From assembly GCF_000185905.1 (NCBI RefSeq), contig NC_014923.1, positions 868,001-932,000 of the forward strand: a stretch of DNA of 64,000 nucleotides, in the 5' to 3' direction. The notes below the pieces were generated by a model that saw only the letters and a program-made list of their open reading frames with translations, ran no database searches and had not been told where the DNA came from. The DNA comes from Mesorhizobium ciceri biovar biserrulae WSM1271 (GTDB lineage Bacteria > Pseudomonadota > Alphaproteobacteria > Rhizobiales > Rhizobiaceae). Positions 53,670-64,000 of the stretch are shown one piece after another. How positions within the stretch are numbered: position 1 is the stretch's first letter; every line of letters begins with the position of its first letter. Position numbers and translations under genes: made by a program.

Positions 53670-54458
53670 ATGGCCCCGACGTTGCAGCGATACATCATTC
53701 TCGCGCTGCTGATCGCTATCGCTGCGGCGGCGTGGACCCTGCTTGTCTGGCAGCAGATGGGCATGGACGCGGACATGCGCATGGAAATGTACGCACTCAC
53801 CATGGGTATGAAGGCGCCGCTGTTTCTTGCCATCTGGATGATCATGATGATTGCCATGATGTTTCCGACGGCCGCGCCCATGATCTTGACGTTTCACCAG
53901 GTCCAGGCCGGCAAACAGAGCCGGGGCGAGACCTTTGTCTCGAGCTGGGTGTTCGTGGCCGGGTATATGCTGGTTTGGGGCGTGATGGGCGTTATCGCCT
54001 TTGCCGGTGCGGCGGGTGCGGAGATGCTTGCCGGGCATGTGGGATTGTCCGCTGCGACGGCCGCGCGTATCGGCGGCGCGCTGCTGATGATTGGGGGCGC
54101 CTATCAACTCTCCCCACTGAAAGATCTGTGTCTGGCCAAATGCCGCACGCCGATTGGCTTCATCCTGACCTCATGGCGCGATGGTTATTGGGGTGCGGTT
54201 CGCATGGGCCTGGAGCATGGACTTTTTTGCCTGGGCTGCTGCTGGCTTTTGTTTCTCGCCCTCTTTCCTCTCGGGATCATGAACGTCGCCGCAATGGCCG
54301 TGGTCACCTTGCTGATCTTTGCGGAAAAGACCCTCCCGTCAGGAGGTGGGATCGCAAAGGTGTCGGGTATCGCTCTGCTTCTTTACGGCGCGGCGGTGCT
54401 GGTCTTTCCACAGGCGCTGCCAACCTTCCAGCAGGTGGGCGCCATGACAATGAATTGA
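53670..54458 (+). CDS. DUF2182 family predicted metal-binding integral membrane protein
   Basis: A 262-residue membrane protein with about seven helices. Unusual Met-rich loops and helices stand out: QQMGMDADMRMEMYALTMGMK, then FLAIWMIMMIAMMFPTAAPMILTFH, and a cysteine site GLFCLGCCWLLF near residue 190; YQLSPLKDLCLAKCRTP is the other family mark. Met, Cys and His clusters suggest copper or another soft metal, as the family name predicted metal-binding implies, but no function is proven. Cotranscribed with the DUF1326 gene. It ends about 45 bp before the holA 3' end. Confidence 0.88.
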   Translation: MAPTLQRYIILALLIAIAAAAWTLLVWQQMGMDADMRMEMYALTMGMKAPLFLAIWMIMMIAMMFPTAAPMILTFHQVQAGKQSRGETFVSSWVFVAGYMLVWGVMGVIAFAGAAGAEMLAGHVGLSAATAARIGGALLMIGGAYQLSPLKDLCLAKCRTPIGFILTSWRDGYWGAVRMGLEHGLFCLGCCWLLFLALFPLGIMNVAAMAVVTLLIFAEKTLPSGGGIAKVSGIALLLYGAAVLVFPQALPTFQQVGAMTMN

Positions 54459-54503
54459 CCGATGGAGGCAGCGCTCGGTGCCGAGAAGAGGAGGATCGCT
54501 CTC

Positions 54504-55547
54504 CTACCTCTGCGCCAACCTGCTGCTCTCCACCGCAATGCCAAGCAGCGCCTGTCTTGCCAGCGCCACGGAAAGATCCGGCCGCCGCCTGGTCTGCAGC
54601 ACCGCCGTCTGCAGCCGGGTCAGTGCGCGGCCGAGCGCTTCGGTGCTCCAGCGTTCCAGCGCTTTCTCCACCAGCTTGCGCCTGGAGAAAAACACCGGCG
54701 GGCGGGCGGCGGCAACGACCGAGGCGGCGTTGCGGTTGCCGGACTCCATCTGGCCGCGCATGATTTGGATCTGCTGCAACTGCCGCATTGCCGAGGACAG
54801 CACCAGGAAGGGCTGGCCGCCGGACTGGCAATGGCGGGTGAAGGCGGTGTCGAAGTCGCCGATCTTGCCTTCGAGAAGCGCGTCGACCGCGTCGTCGAAA
54901 GACGCGCCGGAGACATCACCTGACATCGCTTTGACCTCCTCCAGGCCGATCTCGGTCTGGCCATGGGCGTAGAGCACAAGCTTCTCGATCTCACCGCGCG
55001 AGGCCAGCCGGTCGCCGCCGAGATTGCGGCGCAGCGCCTGTCTCGCCTCCATGGTCATCGACATGCCGGCCCTGCCCAGTTCGCCGTCGATGACGGTGTC
55101 GATGTCGCGGGCTTCATCGGCATAGCAAGGCAGGGCCATGGCGTTGTCGGCCGCCTCGACGATGGCGCGCAGGCCGACACCTTTCTTGAGGTCGCCGGCC
55201 TCGATGAGAATGATCGCATCGCGCGCGGGCTCCGCCGTCAGCGCCTTGACGTCATCGGCCAATGCTTTCTGGCCGCTGGCATTGCGCACCCACAGCAGGC
55301 GCCGGTCGGAAAACATCGGCACGGTGCGGGCCTCGTCGAGCAGCCGGCCCTCGTCGCGGTCGACCTCCGAACCTTCCAGCCTGACCACCGAGAAGGGATC
55401 GTCGAGCGGCAGGCCGGTCTTGCCGGCAAAGGCCTTTGCTCGCTCGGAGACAAGGCCGCGATCGGGGCCGTAAAGCAGGACGATGGAGATCCGCTGGTCC
55501 GGCTTCGCGAGCCAGCCATCGACCTCATATGCTTTCTTCTGTGCCAT
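54504..55547 (-). CDS. holA: DNA polymerase III delta subunit
   Basis: A 347-residue clamp-loader subunit: KAYEVDGWLAKPDQRISIVLLYGPDRGLVSERAKAFA, ARTVPMFSDRRLLWVRNA, EARQALRRNLGGDRLASRGEIEKLVLYA and the C-terminal collar region RPPVFFSRRKLVEKALERWSTEALGRALTRLQTAVLQTRRRPDLSVALARQALLGIAVES. It opens the beta clamp. The ATG at 55547 is the family start; a longer frame runs through a family-B repeat. In many Rhizobiales lptE and leuS lie upstream of holA; here they are absent and oxoacid dehydrogenase genes follow, pointing to a rearrangement. Confidence 0.93.
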   Translation of the reverse strand: MAQKKAYEVDGWLAKPDQRISIVLLYGPDRGLVSERAKAFAGKTGLPLDDPFSVVRLEGSEVDRDEGRLLDEARTVPMFSDRRLLWVRNASGQKALADDVKALTAEPARDAIILIEAGDLKKGVGLRAIVEAADNAMALPCYADEARDIDTVIDGELGRAGMSMTMEARQALRRNLGGDRLASRGEIEKLVLYAHGQTEIGLEEVKAMSGDVSGASFDDAVDALLEGKIGDFDTAFTRHCQSGGQPFLVLSSAMRQLQQIQIMRGQMESGNRNAASVVAAARPPVFFSRRKLVEKALERWSTEALGRALTRLQTAVLQTRRRPDLSVALARQALLGIAVESSRLAQR

Positions 55548-57131
<1,584 letters not shown>

Positions 57132-57135
57132 AGCC

Positions 57136-58149
57136 ATGCCGAGACGGACCATGATCGAGGCCATTCGCGATGCCATGGATGTGTCGATGGGGCGCGACGA
57201 GAAAGTCGTCGTGTTCGGCGAGGATGTCGGCTTCTTCGGTGGCGTCTTCCGCTGCACGCAGGGCTTGCAGGCCAAATACGGCAAGAGCCGCTGCTTCGAT
57301 GCGCCGATCAACGAATCCGGCATTGTCGGCTCGGCCATCGGCATGGCCGCCTATGGGTTGAAGCCGTGCGTGGAAATTCAGTTTGCCGACTACATGTACC
57401 CGGCCTACGACCAGCTGACCCAGGAAGCGGCACGGCTGCGCTACCGCTCCAACGGCGATTTCACCTGCCCGATCGTGGTGCGCATGCCGACCGGCGGCGG
57501 CATTTTTGGCGGCCAGACGCACAGCCAGAGCCCTGAGGCGCTGTTCACCCATGTGTCGGGGCTGAAGACGGTGGTGCCGTCCAACCCGCACGACGCCAAG
57601 GGGCTTTTGATCGCGGCGATCGAGGATCCGGATCCGGTGATTTTCCTCGAGCCGAAGCGGCTCTACAACGGTCCGTTCGATGGTCATCACGACCGGCCGG
57701 TGACGCCCTGGTCGAAGCATGAGCTGGGCGAGGTGGCCGACGGCCACTACACGGTGCCGCTCGGCAAGGCGGCGATCCGCAGGGCAGGCTCGGCCCTCAC
57801 CGTGCTCGCCTACGGCACCATGGTCTATGTCGCGCAGGCGGCTGTCGAAGAAACCGGCATCGATGCCGAGATCATCGACCTCAGGACCCTGCTGCCGCTC
57901 GATCTCGATACGATCGTCGCCTCGGTGAAAAAGACCGGGCGCTGCGTCATCGTGCATGAGGCGACGCTGACCTCGGGCTTCGGCGCCGAGCTGTCGGCGC
58001 TGGTGCAGGAAAACTGTTTCTATCACCTCGAAGCGCCGGTTGCTCGCGTTGCCGGCTGGGACACGCCCTATCCGCATGCGCAGGAGTGGGATTATTTTCC
58101 CGGTCCCGCCCGCGTTGGCCGTGCCTTGCTTGAAACCATGGGAGCCTGA
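57136..58149 (+). CDS. bkdA2: Branched-chain 2-oxoacid dehydrogenase E1 component, beta subunit
   Basis: A 337-residue protein: TMIEAIRDAMDVSMGRDEKVVVFGEDVGFFGGVFRCTQGL, FDAPINESGIVGSAIGMAAYGLKPCVEIQFADYMYPAYDQ, GGGIFGGQTHSQSPEALFTHVSGLKTVVPSNPHDAKGLLIAAI. It pairs with E1-alpha to form the ThDP active site. It begins 4 bp after the E1-alpha stop and ends one base before E2, so all three are one operon. Confidence 0.95.
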   Translation: MPRRTMIEAIRDAMDVSMGRDEKVVVFGEDVGFFGGVFRCTQGLQAKYGKSRCFDAPINESGIVGSAIGMAAYGLKPCVEIQFADYMYPAYDQLTQEAARLRYRSNGDFTCPIVVRMPTGGGIFGGQTHSQSPEALFTHVSGLKTVVPSNPHDAKGLLIAAIEDPDPVIFLEPKRLYNGPFDGHHDRPVTPWSKHELGEVADGHYTVPLGKAAIRRAGSALTVLAYGTMVYVAQAAVEETGIDAEIIDLRTLLPLDLDTIVASVKKTGRCVIVHEATLTSGFGAELSALVQENCFYHLEAPVARVAGWDTPYPHAQEWDYFPGPARVGRALLETMGA

Positions 58150-58150
58150 G

Positions 58151-59467
58151 ATGGGCGAACACATCATCAAGCTACCCGATGTCGGCGAAGGCGTCGCCGA
58201 GGCCGAGCTGGTCGAATGGCACGTCAAGGTCGGCGATATCGTCCGCGAGGACACTGTGCTCGCCGCCGTCATGACCGACAAGGCGACGGTTGAAATCCCC
58301 TCGCCGGTCGATGGCGAGATCCTGTGGCTGGGCGCCGAGATCGGCGACACGGTGGCCATCGGTTCTCCCATCGTGCGGCTGAAGGTGGCGGGCGAGGGCA
58401 ACGCCAAGCCGCAAGGCGCCGAAGCGGAAGCGGTGTCCGCTGAGCCTCCGGCAAAACTTCCGACGCCGAAGCCCGAGGCTGCTGCGCCGGTCGTGAAGAC
58501 ATCGCCAAAGAGCGACGAGCCCAAGGCGAAACCGGCAGCCTCACAGAAAAGCACGGCGCAGCCTTCCGTCCCCGGCGCGCCGCGGCCTGCAGGCGAAAGA
58601 CCGCTGGCGTCGCCGGCCGTTCGTCTGCGGGCAAAAGAAGCCGGCATCGATCTCAGGCAGGTTGCCGGATCCGGTCCGGCCGGTCGCATCGGCCATGAGG
58701 ACATCGAAGCGTTCCTGGCGCGCGGGCCGCAGGTCGCAAAGGCATCCGGCCTCGCCCGCAACGATGCTGTGCAGGATATCAAGGTGGTCGGCTTGCGGCG
58801 CAAGATCGCCGAGAAGATGTCGCTGTCCAAATCGCGCGTTCCGCACATCACCTATGTCGAGGAGATCGACGTCACCGCACTGGAGGAATTGCGCGCGGCG
58901 CTCAACAAGGAGAAGCGTCCTGGCGTGGAGCGGCCGAAACTGACGCTGCTGCCGTTCCTGATGCGGGCGATGGTCAAGGCGATCGCGGACCAGCCCAATC
59001 TCAACTCCCTGTTCGACGACGAGGCCGGCATCGTCCATCAGCATGGCGGCATCCATATCGGCATCGCCGCACAGACGCCGTCGGGGCTGGTGGTTCCGGT
59101 GGTCAAGCACGCCGAGGCGCGCGACATCTGGGATTGCGGCGCCGAGGTCATCAGGCTGGCCGAGGCGGCCAAGTCCGGCACGGCAACACGCGACGAGCTG
59201 TCCGGCTCGACCATCACCATCACCTCGCTCGGCGCCATGGGCGGCGTGGCGACGACGCCGGTCATCAACCATCCGGAAGTGGCGATCGTCGGCGTCAACA
59301 AGATGATGGTGCGGCCGGTGTGGGACGGCACCCAGTTCATGCCGCGCAAGATGATGAACCTGTCGTCGAGCTTCGACCATCGGGTGATCGATGGGTGGGA
59401 TGCGGCAGTGTTCATCCAGCGGATCAAGACGCTGCTGGAAACGCCGGCGCTGATTTTCGTGGATTGA
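58151..59467 (+). CDS. bkdB: Dihydrolipoamide acyltransferase E2 of the branched-chain complex
   Basis: A 438-residue E2. One lipoyl domain (residues about 1-78) has Lys44 in VMTDKATVEIPSP; a Pro/Ala/Lys-rich linker follows; the peripheral-subunit binding domain is at about 155-190 (ASPAVRLRAKEAGIDLRQVAGSGPAGRIGHEDIEAFL); the acyltransferase core ends with SSSFDHRVIDGWDAAVFIQRI, carrying the catalytic His and Asp. It transfers the branched-chain acyl group to CoA and forms the complex core. The next gene, E3, is separated by about 200 bp of repeats. Confidence 0.95.
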   Translation: MGEHIIKLPDVGEGVAEAELVEWHVKVGDIVREDTVLAAVMTDKATVEIPSPVDGEILWLGAEIGDTVAIGSPIVRLKVAGEGNAKPQGAEAEAVSAEPPAKLPTPKPEAAAPVVKTSPKSDEPKAKPAASQKSTAQPSVPGAPRPAGERPLASPAVRLRAKEAGIDLRQVAGSGPAGRIGHEDIEAFLARGPQVAKASGLARNDAVQDIKVVGLRRKIAEKMSLSKSRVPHITYVEEIDVTALEELRAALNKEKRPGVERPKLTLLPFLMRAMVKAIADQPNLNSLFDDEAGIVHQHGGIHIGIAAQTPSGLVVPVVKHAEARDIWDCGAEVIRLAEAAKSGTATRDELSGSTITITSLGAMGGVATTPVINHPEVAIVGVNKMMVRPVWDGTQFMPRKMMNLSSSFDHRVIDGWDAAVFIQRIKTLLETPALIFVD

Positions 59468-59487
59468 GGGGATGAGAACGGTCGCAA

Positions 59488-59642
59488 GGGCCCCCTCACC
59501 CGGATTGCCAAAACCGAATTGCGAAGGGCAATTCGGGGCAATCCGACCTCTCCCCGAGGGGAGAGGAGGTCGCCGGCGTCTGTGCTCGCCTCTTCTCCCC
59601 ACCGGGGAGAAGGTGGCCGCGAAGCGGCCGGATGAGGGGGCC
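59488..59642. repeat. Repeat cluster between bkdB and lpd
   Basis: A variant unit (CCCCCTCACCCGGATTGCC, then GGGCAATTCGGGGCAATCCG, then CTCTCCCCGAGGGGAGAGG) at 59488-59568 is followed by a family-A-like copy at 59580-59642 (TTCTCCCCACCGGGGAGAAG, then GCCGGATGAGGGGG). These hairpins sit inside an otherwise compact operon and may tune the amount of E3. Confidence 0.75.
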
Positions 59643-59668
59643 TTCGCCACCAGAAAGAGCGTGCCATC

Positions 59669-61066
<1,398 letters not shown>

Positions 61067-61093
61067 TTCGCGATGGCGCAAAAGCGGTGATGC

Positions 61094-61275
61094 CGGCGGG
61101 ACAGCGCCCCCCTCTGTTCTGCCGGACATCTCCCCCTCAAGGGGGGAGATTGGCAGTTTCGGGCAACCTGCCTCTTCCAAAACTTTCAAAAATTGGCGAA
61201 ATCTAAGATGACAGCCGATCTCCCCCCTAGAGGGGGAGATGCCCGGCAGGGCAGAGGGGGGCACTGTCCCGCCCG
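61094..61275. repeat. Inverted pair of family-C repeats between lpdA and the dehydrogenase gene
   Basis: Facing family-C copies at about 61094-61153 and 61217-61275 fill the gap between two convergent genes, as at rho/YyaL. Confidence 0.85.
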
Positions 61276-61301
61276 CCTCTCCACAAGAGAGACACGCCGC
61301 C

Positions 61302-62405
61302 TCACCCCGCCAGCCGACTCACCATTTCGTGCTGGGCAAAGGCGCGGCCAAAACGGTTGGCTAGAAACGCGTCCAGCGCGATGTCTTCCTGCTTGATGAA
61401 GCCGGTCGCCGGCAGGCTGCCGTCGGCCAGCATGTCGAGCACGGCGCAGATGCCGGACGCCGTGGTGATCTGGATGGCGCTGCGCACCACCTGGCCGACA
61501 CGCTGGGAATAGACCTTGTTGGCGTAGGTCTCCTGCAGCAGGCGGCCGTTCTTGCGGCCGGAGACGGTGACGAAGACGATGACGACGTCCTGCAATGTCG
61601 CCGGCAGGGCGCTTTCAAAAATGTCCTTCAGCACCTCGCGGCGATGGCGCAGGCCGAGGTCGTTGAGCAGCGCCTTCATGATCGCGGCGTGACCGGGGTA
61701 GCGGATGGTGCGGTAGTTGAGCGTGCGCACCTTGCCCTTCAGCGTCTCGGCCAGCGTGCCGAGCCCGCCGGAGGTGTTGAATGCCTCGTAAGTGACGCCG
61801 TCGAGCGAGAACTCCTCGCGCTCCTCCAGTGGCGGCACCTCGACCAGCTCGCCCTCGACGATCGCCTCGCAGGGCTCGCAATATTCGTTGATGACGCCGT
61901 CGGTGCTCCAGGTCAGATTGTAGTTCAGCGCATTGGAGGGATATTGCGGCAAAGCGCCGACGCGCATGCGCACGCTTTCCAGAGAATCGAAGCGGCTGGC
62001 GAGATCGTTGGCGACGATCGAGATGAAGCCCGGCGCCAGGCCGCATTGCGGAATGAAGGCGCTTCTGCCCGAACGCGCCAGTTCCTTGACGCGGCGGGTC
62101 GAGACGACATCCTCGGTCAGGTCGAGATAGTGCACGCCGGCACTGGCGGCCGCCTCGGCGATGCGGGTGGTCAGATGTAAGGGAGCGGCGCTGAGCACCG
62201 CGAATTTGCCGGCGAGTGCGGCTTCAAGCGTGCCGGACGCTTCGATGTCGAGCTCCAGCGTCGCAACCGTGGCCGGGACTTCGGCAGCAGCGAGCTGTGC
62301 TGCCGAGCGGTCGACGAGCGTGACCTGATAATCTCCCGTGGCGGCGAGCATCTCGGCAATGGTCGAGCCGATCTTGCCGGCGCCGACAACGACAATTTTC
62401 TTCAT
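61302..62405 (-). CDS. Saccharopine dehydrogenase-family enzyme, possibly lysine 6-dehydrogenase
   Basis: A 367-residue NAD(P)-dependent protein: KKIVVVGAGKIGSTIAEMLAATGDYQVTLVDRS is the Rossmann start, and HYLDLTEDVVSTRRVKELA, IPQCGLAPGFISIVANDLA, GALPQYPSNALNYNLTWSTDGVINEYCEPCEAIVEG and FNTSGGLGTLAETLKGKVRTLNYRTIRYPGHAAIMKALLND complete the saccharopine dehydrogenase-like pattern. The sequence resembles, from memory, the Agrobacterium lysine 6-dehydrogenase, which deaminates L-lysine; saccharopine dehydrogenase is the alternative. An Lrp/AsnC regulator is transcribed divergently 115 bp away, fitting an amino-acid catabolic gene with its regulator. The ATG at 62405 is the Rossmann start; the upstream extension is rejected. 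Confidence 0.87.
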   Translation of the reverse strand: MKKIVVVGAGKIGSTIAEMLAATGDYQVTLVDRSAAQLAAAEVPATVATLELDIEASGTLEAALAGKFAVLSAAPLHLTTRIAEAAASAGVHYLDLTEDVVSTRRVKELARSGRSAFIPQCGLAPGFISIVANDLASRFDSLESVRMRVGALPQYPSNALNYNLTWSTDGVINEYCEPCEAIVEGELVEVPPLEEREEFSLDGVTYEAFNTSGGLGTLAETLKGKVRTLNYRTIRYPGHAAIMKALLNDLGLRHRREVLKDIFESALPATLQDVVIVFVTVSGRKNGRLLQETYANKVYSQRVGQVVRSAIQITTASGICAVLDMLADGSLPATGFIKQEDIALDAFLANRFGRAFAQHEMVSRLAG

Positions 62406-62520
62406 GACAAATCCCTCACTGGTTGTGAGCACAGATTCGCAGCTTGCCCGTCGAAAGGAAGCGTGGTTCTGTACGAAACGAACCCATTGATTGGTCAGTC
62501 CGCCGAGAAGAATCGTCGAA

Positions 62521-62949
62521 ATGCTCAGCGATGCCGAACAGACCCTGCTTTCGCTGCTGCGCGAGAATGCGCGCGCCTCGACCGCCGAGCTGGCGCGGCG
62601 GCTTGGCGTCTCGCGGACAACCGTGCAGAGCCGGATCGAACGGCTGGAGCAGCGCGGCATCATATCAGGCTACGGCGTGCGGCTGGCGCCGGATTATGAG
62701 CAGGGGCTGGTGCGGGCGCATGTGCTGCTCACCGTGACGCCCAAGCTTGCCGACAAGGTGGTGCGCGGCCTGCGCGGTTTGGCGACGGTCCGGACGCTGC
62801 ATTCGGTCAGCGGCAATTTCGATATGATCGTCATCGTCGACGCGCCATCGATCCGCGACCTCGACATGCTGCTCGACCAGATCGGCGCCATGGATGGAGT
62901 CGAGCGGACGCTGTCATCGATCATCCTGTCGACGCGGATAGATAGGTGA
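62521..62949 (+). CDS. Lrp/AsnC-family transcriptional regulator
   Basis: A 142-residue regulator. The HTH is at about residues 4-50 (LSDAEQTLLSLLRENARASTAELARRLGVSRTTVQSRIERLEQRGIISGYGVRL) and the RAM ligand-binding domain at about 65-140 (AHVLLTVTPKLADKVVRGLRGLATVRTLHSVSGNFDMIVIVDAPSIRDLDMLLDQIG). The ATG at 62521 is preferred over 62491 as it starts the family core. It probably responds to an amino acid and controls the divergent lysine/saccharopine dehydrogenase gene. Confidence 0.92.
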   Translation: MLSDAEQTLLSLLRENARASTAELARRLGVSRTTVQSRIERLEQRGIISGYGVRLAPDYEQGLVRAHVLLTVTPKLADKVVRGLRGLATVRTLHSVSGNFDMIVIVDAPSIRDLDMLLDQIGAMDGVERTLSSIILSTRIDR

Positions 62950-63000
62950 GGGGACCTCTCAACCCAAGCTGGGCTTGAACAGCACCAGCCGTTTCGCCGG

Positions 63001-64000
63001 CTAATCCGTCGCCAGCGGAAAACTCACCACCACCGCAAGTCCCGGTCGGCAATCCTCGAGCGTGATCGATGCGCCGTGCAGATCGGCGATGGCCCGGACA
63101 AGGCTGAGCCCGAGGCCGCTGCCTGATGTCGAGCGGCTGTGGTCCAGCCGGTAGAGCCGCTGGAACACTTTCTCGCGCTCTTCCGCCGGAATGCCGGGAC
63201 CGTTGTCGGCGACGCCCGCAACGACGCGTTCGCCCTGGCGCGCTACCGACAGCTTTATCGTCGTGCCCGATGGACAATGGCGCAACGCGTTCTCGACCAG
63301 ATTGGCGAACATCTGCGTCAGCAGCTCGCGATCGCCATGGATCCGGTCCGTCGTTTCCTGTGGTTGCGCCAACGACAGCGACTTTCCGTCGTCCTCGGCA
63401 ACATCGGCATAGATCTCGGCGATGGTTTGCAGCACCTCGCCCAGATCGACATCGGTGAACCGCGCCCGGCGGGCGCCGGCCTCGATCTGCGCGATGCGCA
63501 GCAGGGCATCGAAGGTCTCGTTGATCTGCAGGCTCTCGGCATGCGCCTCCGCCAGTTCAGCGGCGATTTTCCGGCCCGACAGGTTCTTTTCCGACGCGGT
63601 GTCGAGGATCATCTGCAACCGGTTGAGCGGCGTCTTCAGATCGTGGGCGATGTTGGCGCTGACCTGTTTCATGCCTTCGACCAGCGCCGACAGGCGGTCG
63701 AGCGCGGCATTGACCTGGCTGGAGACGATGTCGATGTCGTCACCCTTGCCGGTCAGCGGAATGCGGGTGTCCAGCCGTCCATGCGAGACATCCACCATGG
63801 TGGCGGCGATGCCGTCGAGACGGCGCTGGACGCGCGAGGCGAGCAGGGCGCCGCCGGCGACCGCCAGCCCGGTGATGATCAGGGTTCCCCAGCCAAAGCT
63901 CATCAGCACGATCCTCTCCAGCTCCTCCGTCTCGGAAAGGCTGAAGGCGACGGTCAGCGTGTTGCCGCCGACCGGGCCGGAATAGGCGCGGTACTCGGCG
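63001..64000 (-). CDS. Sensor histidine kinase (5' end beyond window)
   Basis: The reading frame runs off the right edge; the 333 visible residues are a membrane segment (VLMSFGWGTLIITGLAVAGGALLA), a HAMP domain (RRLDGIAATMVDVSHGRLDTRIPLTGKGDDIDIV), the phospho-acceptor helix VSANIAHDLKTPLNRLQMIL with its His, and the ATPase domain (FANLVENALRH N-box, VADNGPGIP, GSGLGLSLVRAIAD). The upstream residues LSETEELERIVLMS suggest a periplasmic sensor preceding the helix. The response regulator should lie beyond the window to the right. The signal is unknown. Confidence 0.93.
   Translation of the reverse strand, partial: AEYRAYSGPVGGNTLTVAFSLSETEELERIVLMSFGWGTLIITGLAVAGGALLASRVQRRLDGIAATMVDVSHGRLDTRIPLTGKGDDIDIVSSQVNAALDRLSALVEGMKQVSANIAHDLKTPLNRLQMILDTASEKNLSGRKIAAELAEAHAESLQINETFDALLRIAQIEAGARRARFTDVDLGEVLQTIAEIYADVAEDDGKSLSLAQPQETTDRIHGDRELLTQMFANLVENALRHCPSGTTIKLSVARQGERVVAGVADNGPGIPAEEREKVFQRLYRLDHSRSTSGSGLGLSLVRAIADLHGASITLEDCRPGLAVVVSFPLATD

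Overview
The window is high-GC alphaproteobacterial DNA, most likely from a Mesorhizobium-like member of the Rhizobiales. The evidence is the origin-proximal gene order (smr-mltA-tim44-fxsA-secB-dnaQ-coaE-aroE-maf-PPSR, hemE-hemJ-rho, mnmE-mnmG-rsmG-parA-parB-holA), a CtrA-type box, clustered GANTC sites, and several families of short GC-rich intergenic repeats typical of rhizobia. The genus is inferred from gene content; no database was searched. No rRNA, tRNA or CRISPR array was seen.

Layout. 0-3.5 kb: an edge-truncated msrA, a small exported AMKPA-repeat protein, a DUF1223 protein, a DUF559 nuclease-like protein and a TadE/G-like protein. 3.7-5.5 kb: lepA. 5.6-8.4 kb: an AT-rich accessory island with a ParA/MinD-like ATPase overlapping a SIR2-family gene that carries a frameshift, plus a divergent unknown gene; this is the best candidate for an undescribed (possibly defence) system. 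8.6-9.1 kb: a membrane-protein gene with an in-frame TGA. 9.6-15.7 kb: a same-strand set comprising a family-5 binding protein, an alpha/beta hydrolase, a cysteine hydrolase, a DddP-like M24 protein and a GlxA-type regulator. 16-28.5 kb: a sulfur region with cystathionine gamma-lyase and beta-synthase, an FAD/NAD(P) protein, an Rrf2 regulator, tauABC with a small extra ORF, and ssuA(frameshifted)-ssuD-ssuC-ssuB. 29-32.5 kb: an RlpA-like protein, phaZ, a periplasmic transglutaminase-like protease behind a perfect CtrA box, and a small exported protein.

32.6-52.5 kb is the replication and segregation neighbourhood. The PPSR-hemE gap (about 40.80-41.20 kb) has a perfect DnaA box, weaker boxes, an AT-rich stretch and six GANTC sites, and is probably the chromosomal origin. 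Four parS-like sites lie around the mnmE-mnmG gap and a fifth lies inside rsmG, next to parA and parB. A DUF1326-DUF2182 pair (53.0-54.5 kb) sits between parB and holA and is bracketed by a second, degenerate copy of the holA 3' tip, which suggests a cassette insertion. 55.9-61.1 kb encodes a complete branched-chain 2-oxoacid dehydrogenase complex (E1 alpha, E1 beta, E2, E3). 61.3-64 kb holds a saccharopine/lysine dehydrogenase-family gene with a divergent Lrp regulator, and an edge-truncated sensor histidine kinase.

Five genes are interrupted by a stop or frameshift in this sequence: SIR2, the 8.6-kb membrane protein, ssuA, a 61-codon membrane protein at 28.7 kb, and the thioredoxin/YyaL-like gene at 44.5-46.5 kb. 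These may be real decay or sequence errors; the raw sequence alone cannot decide.
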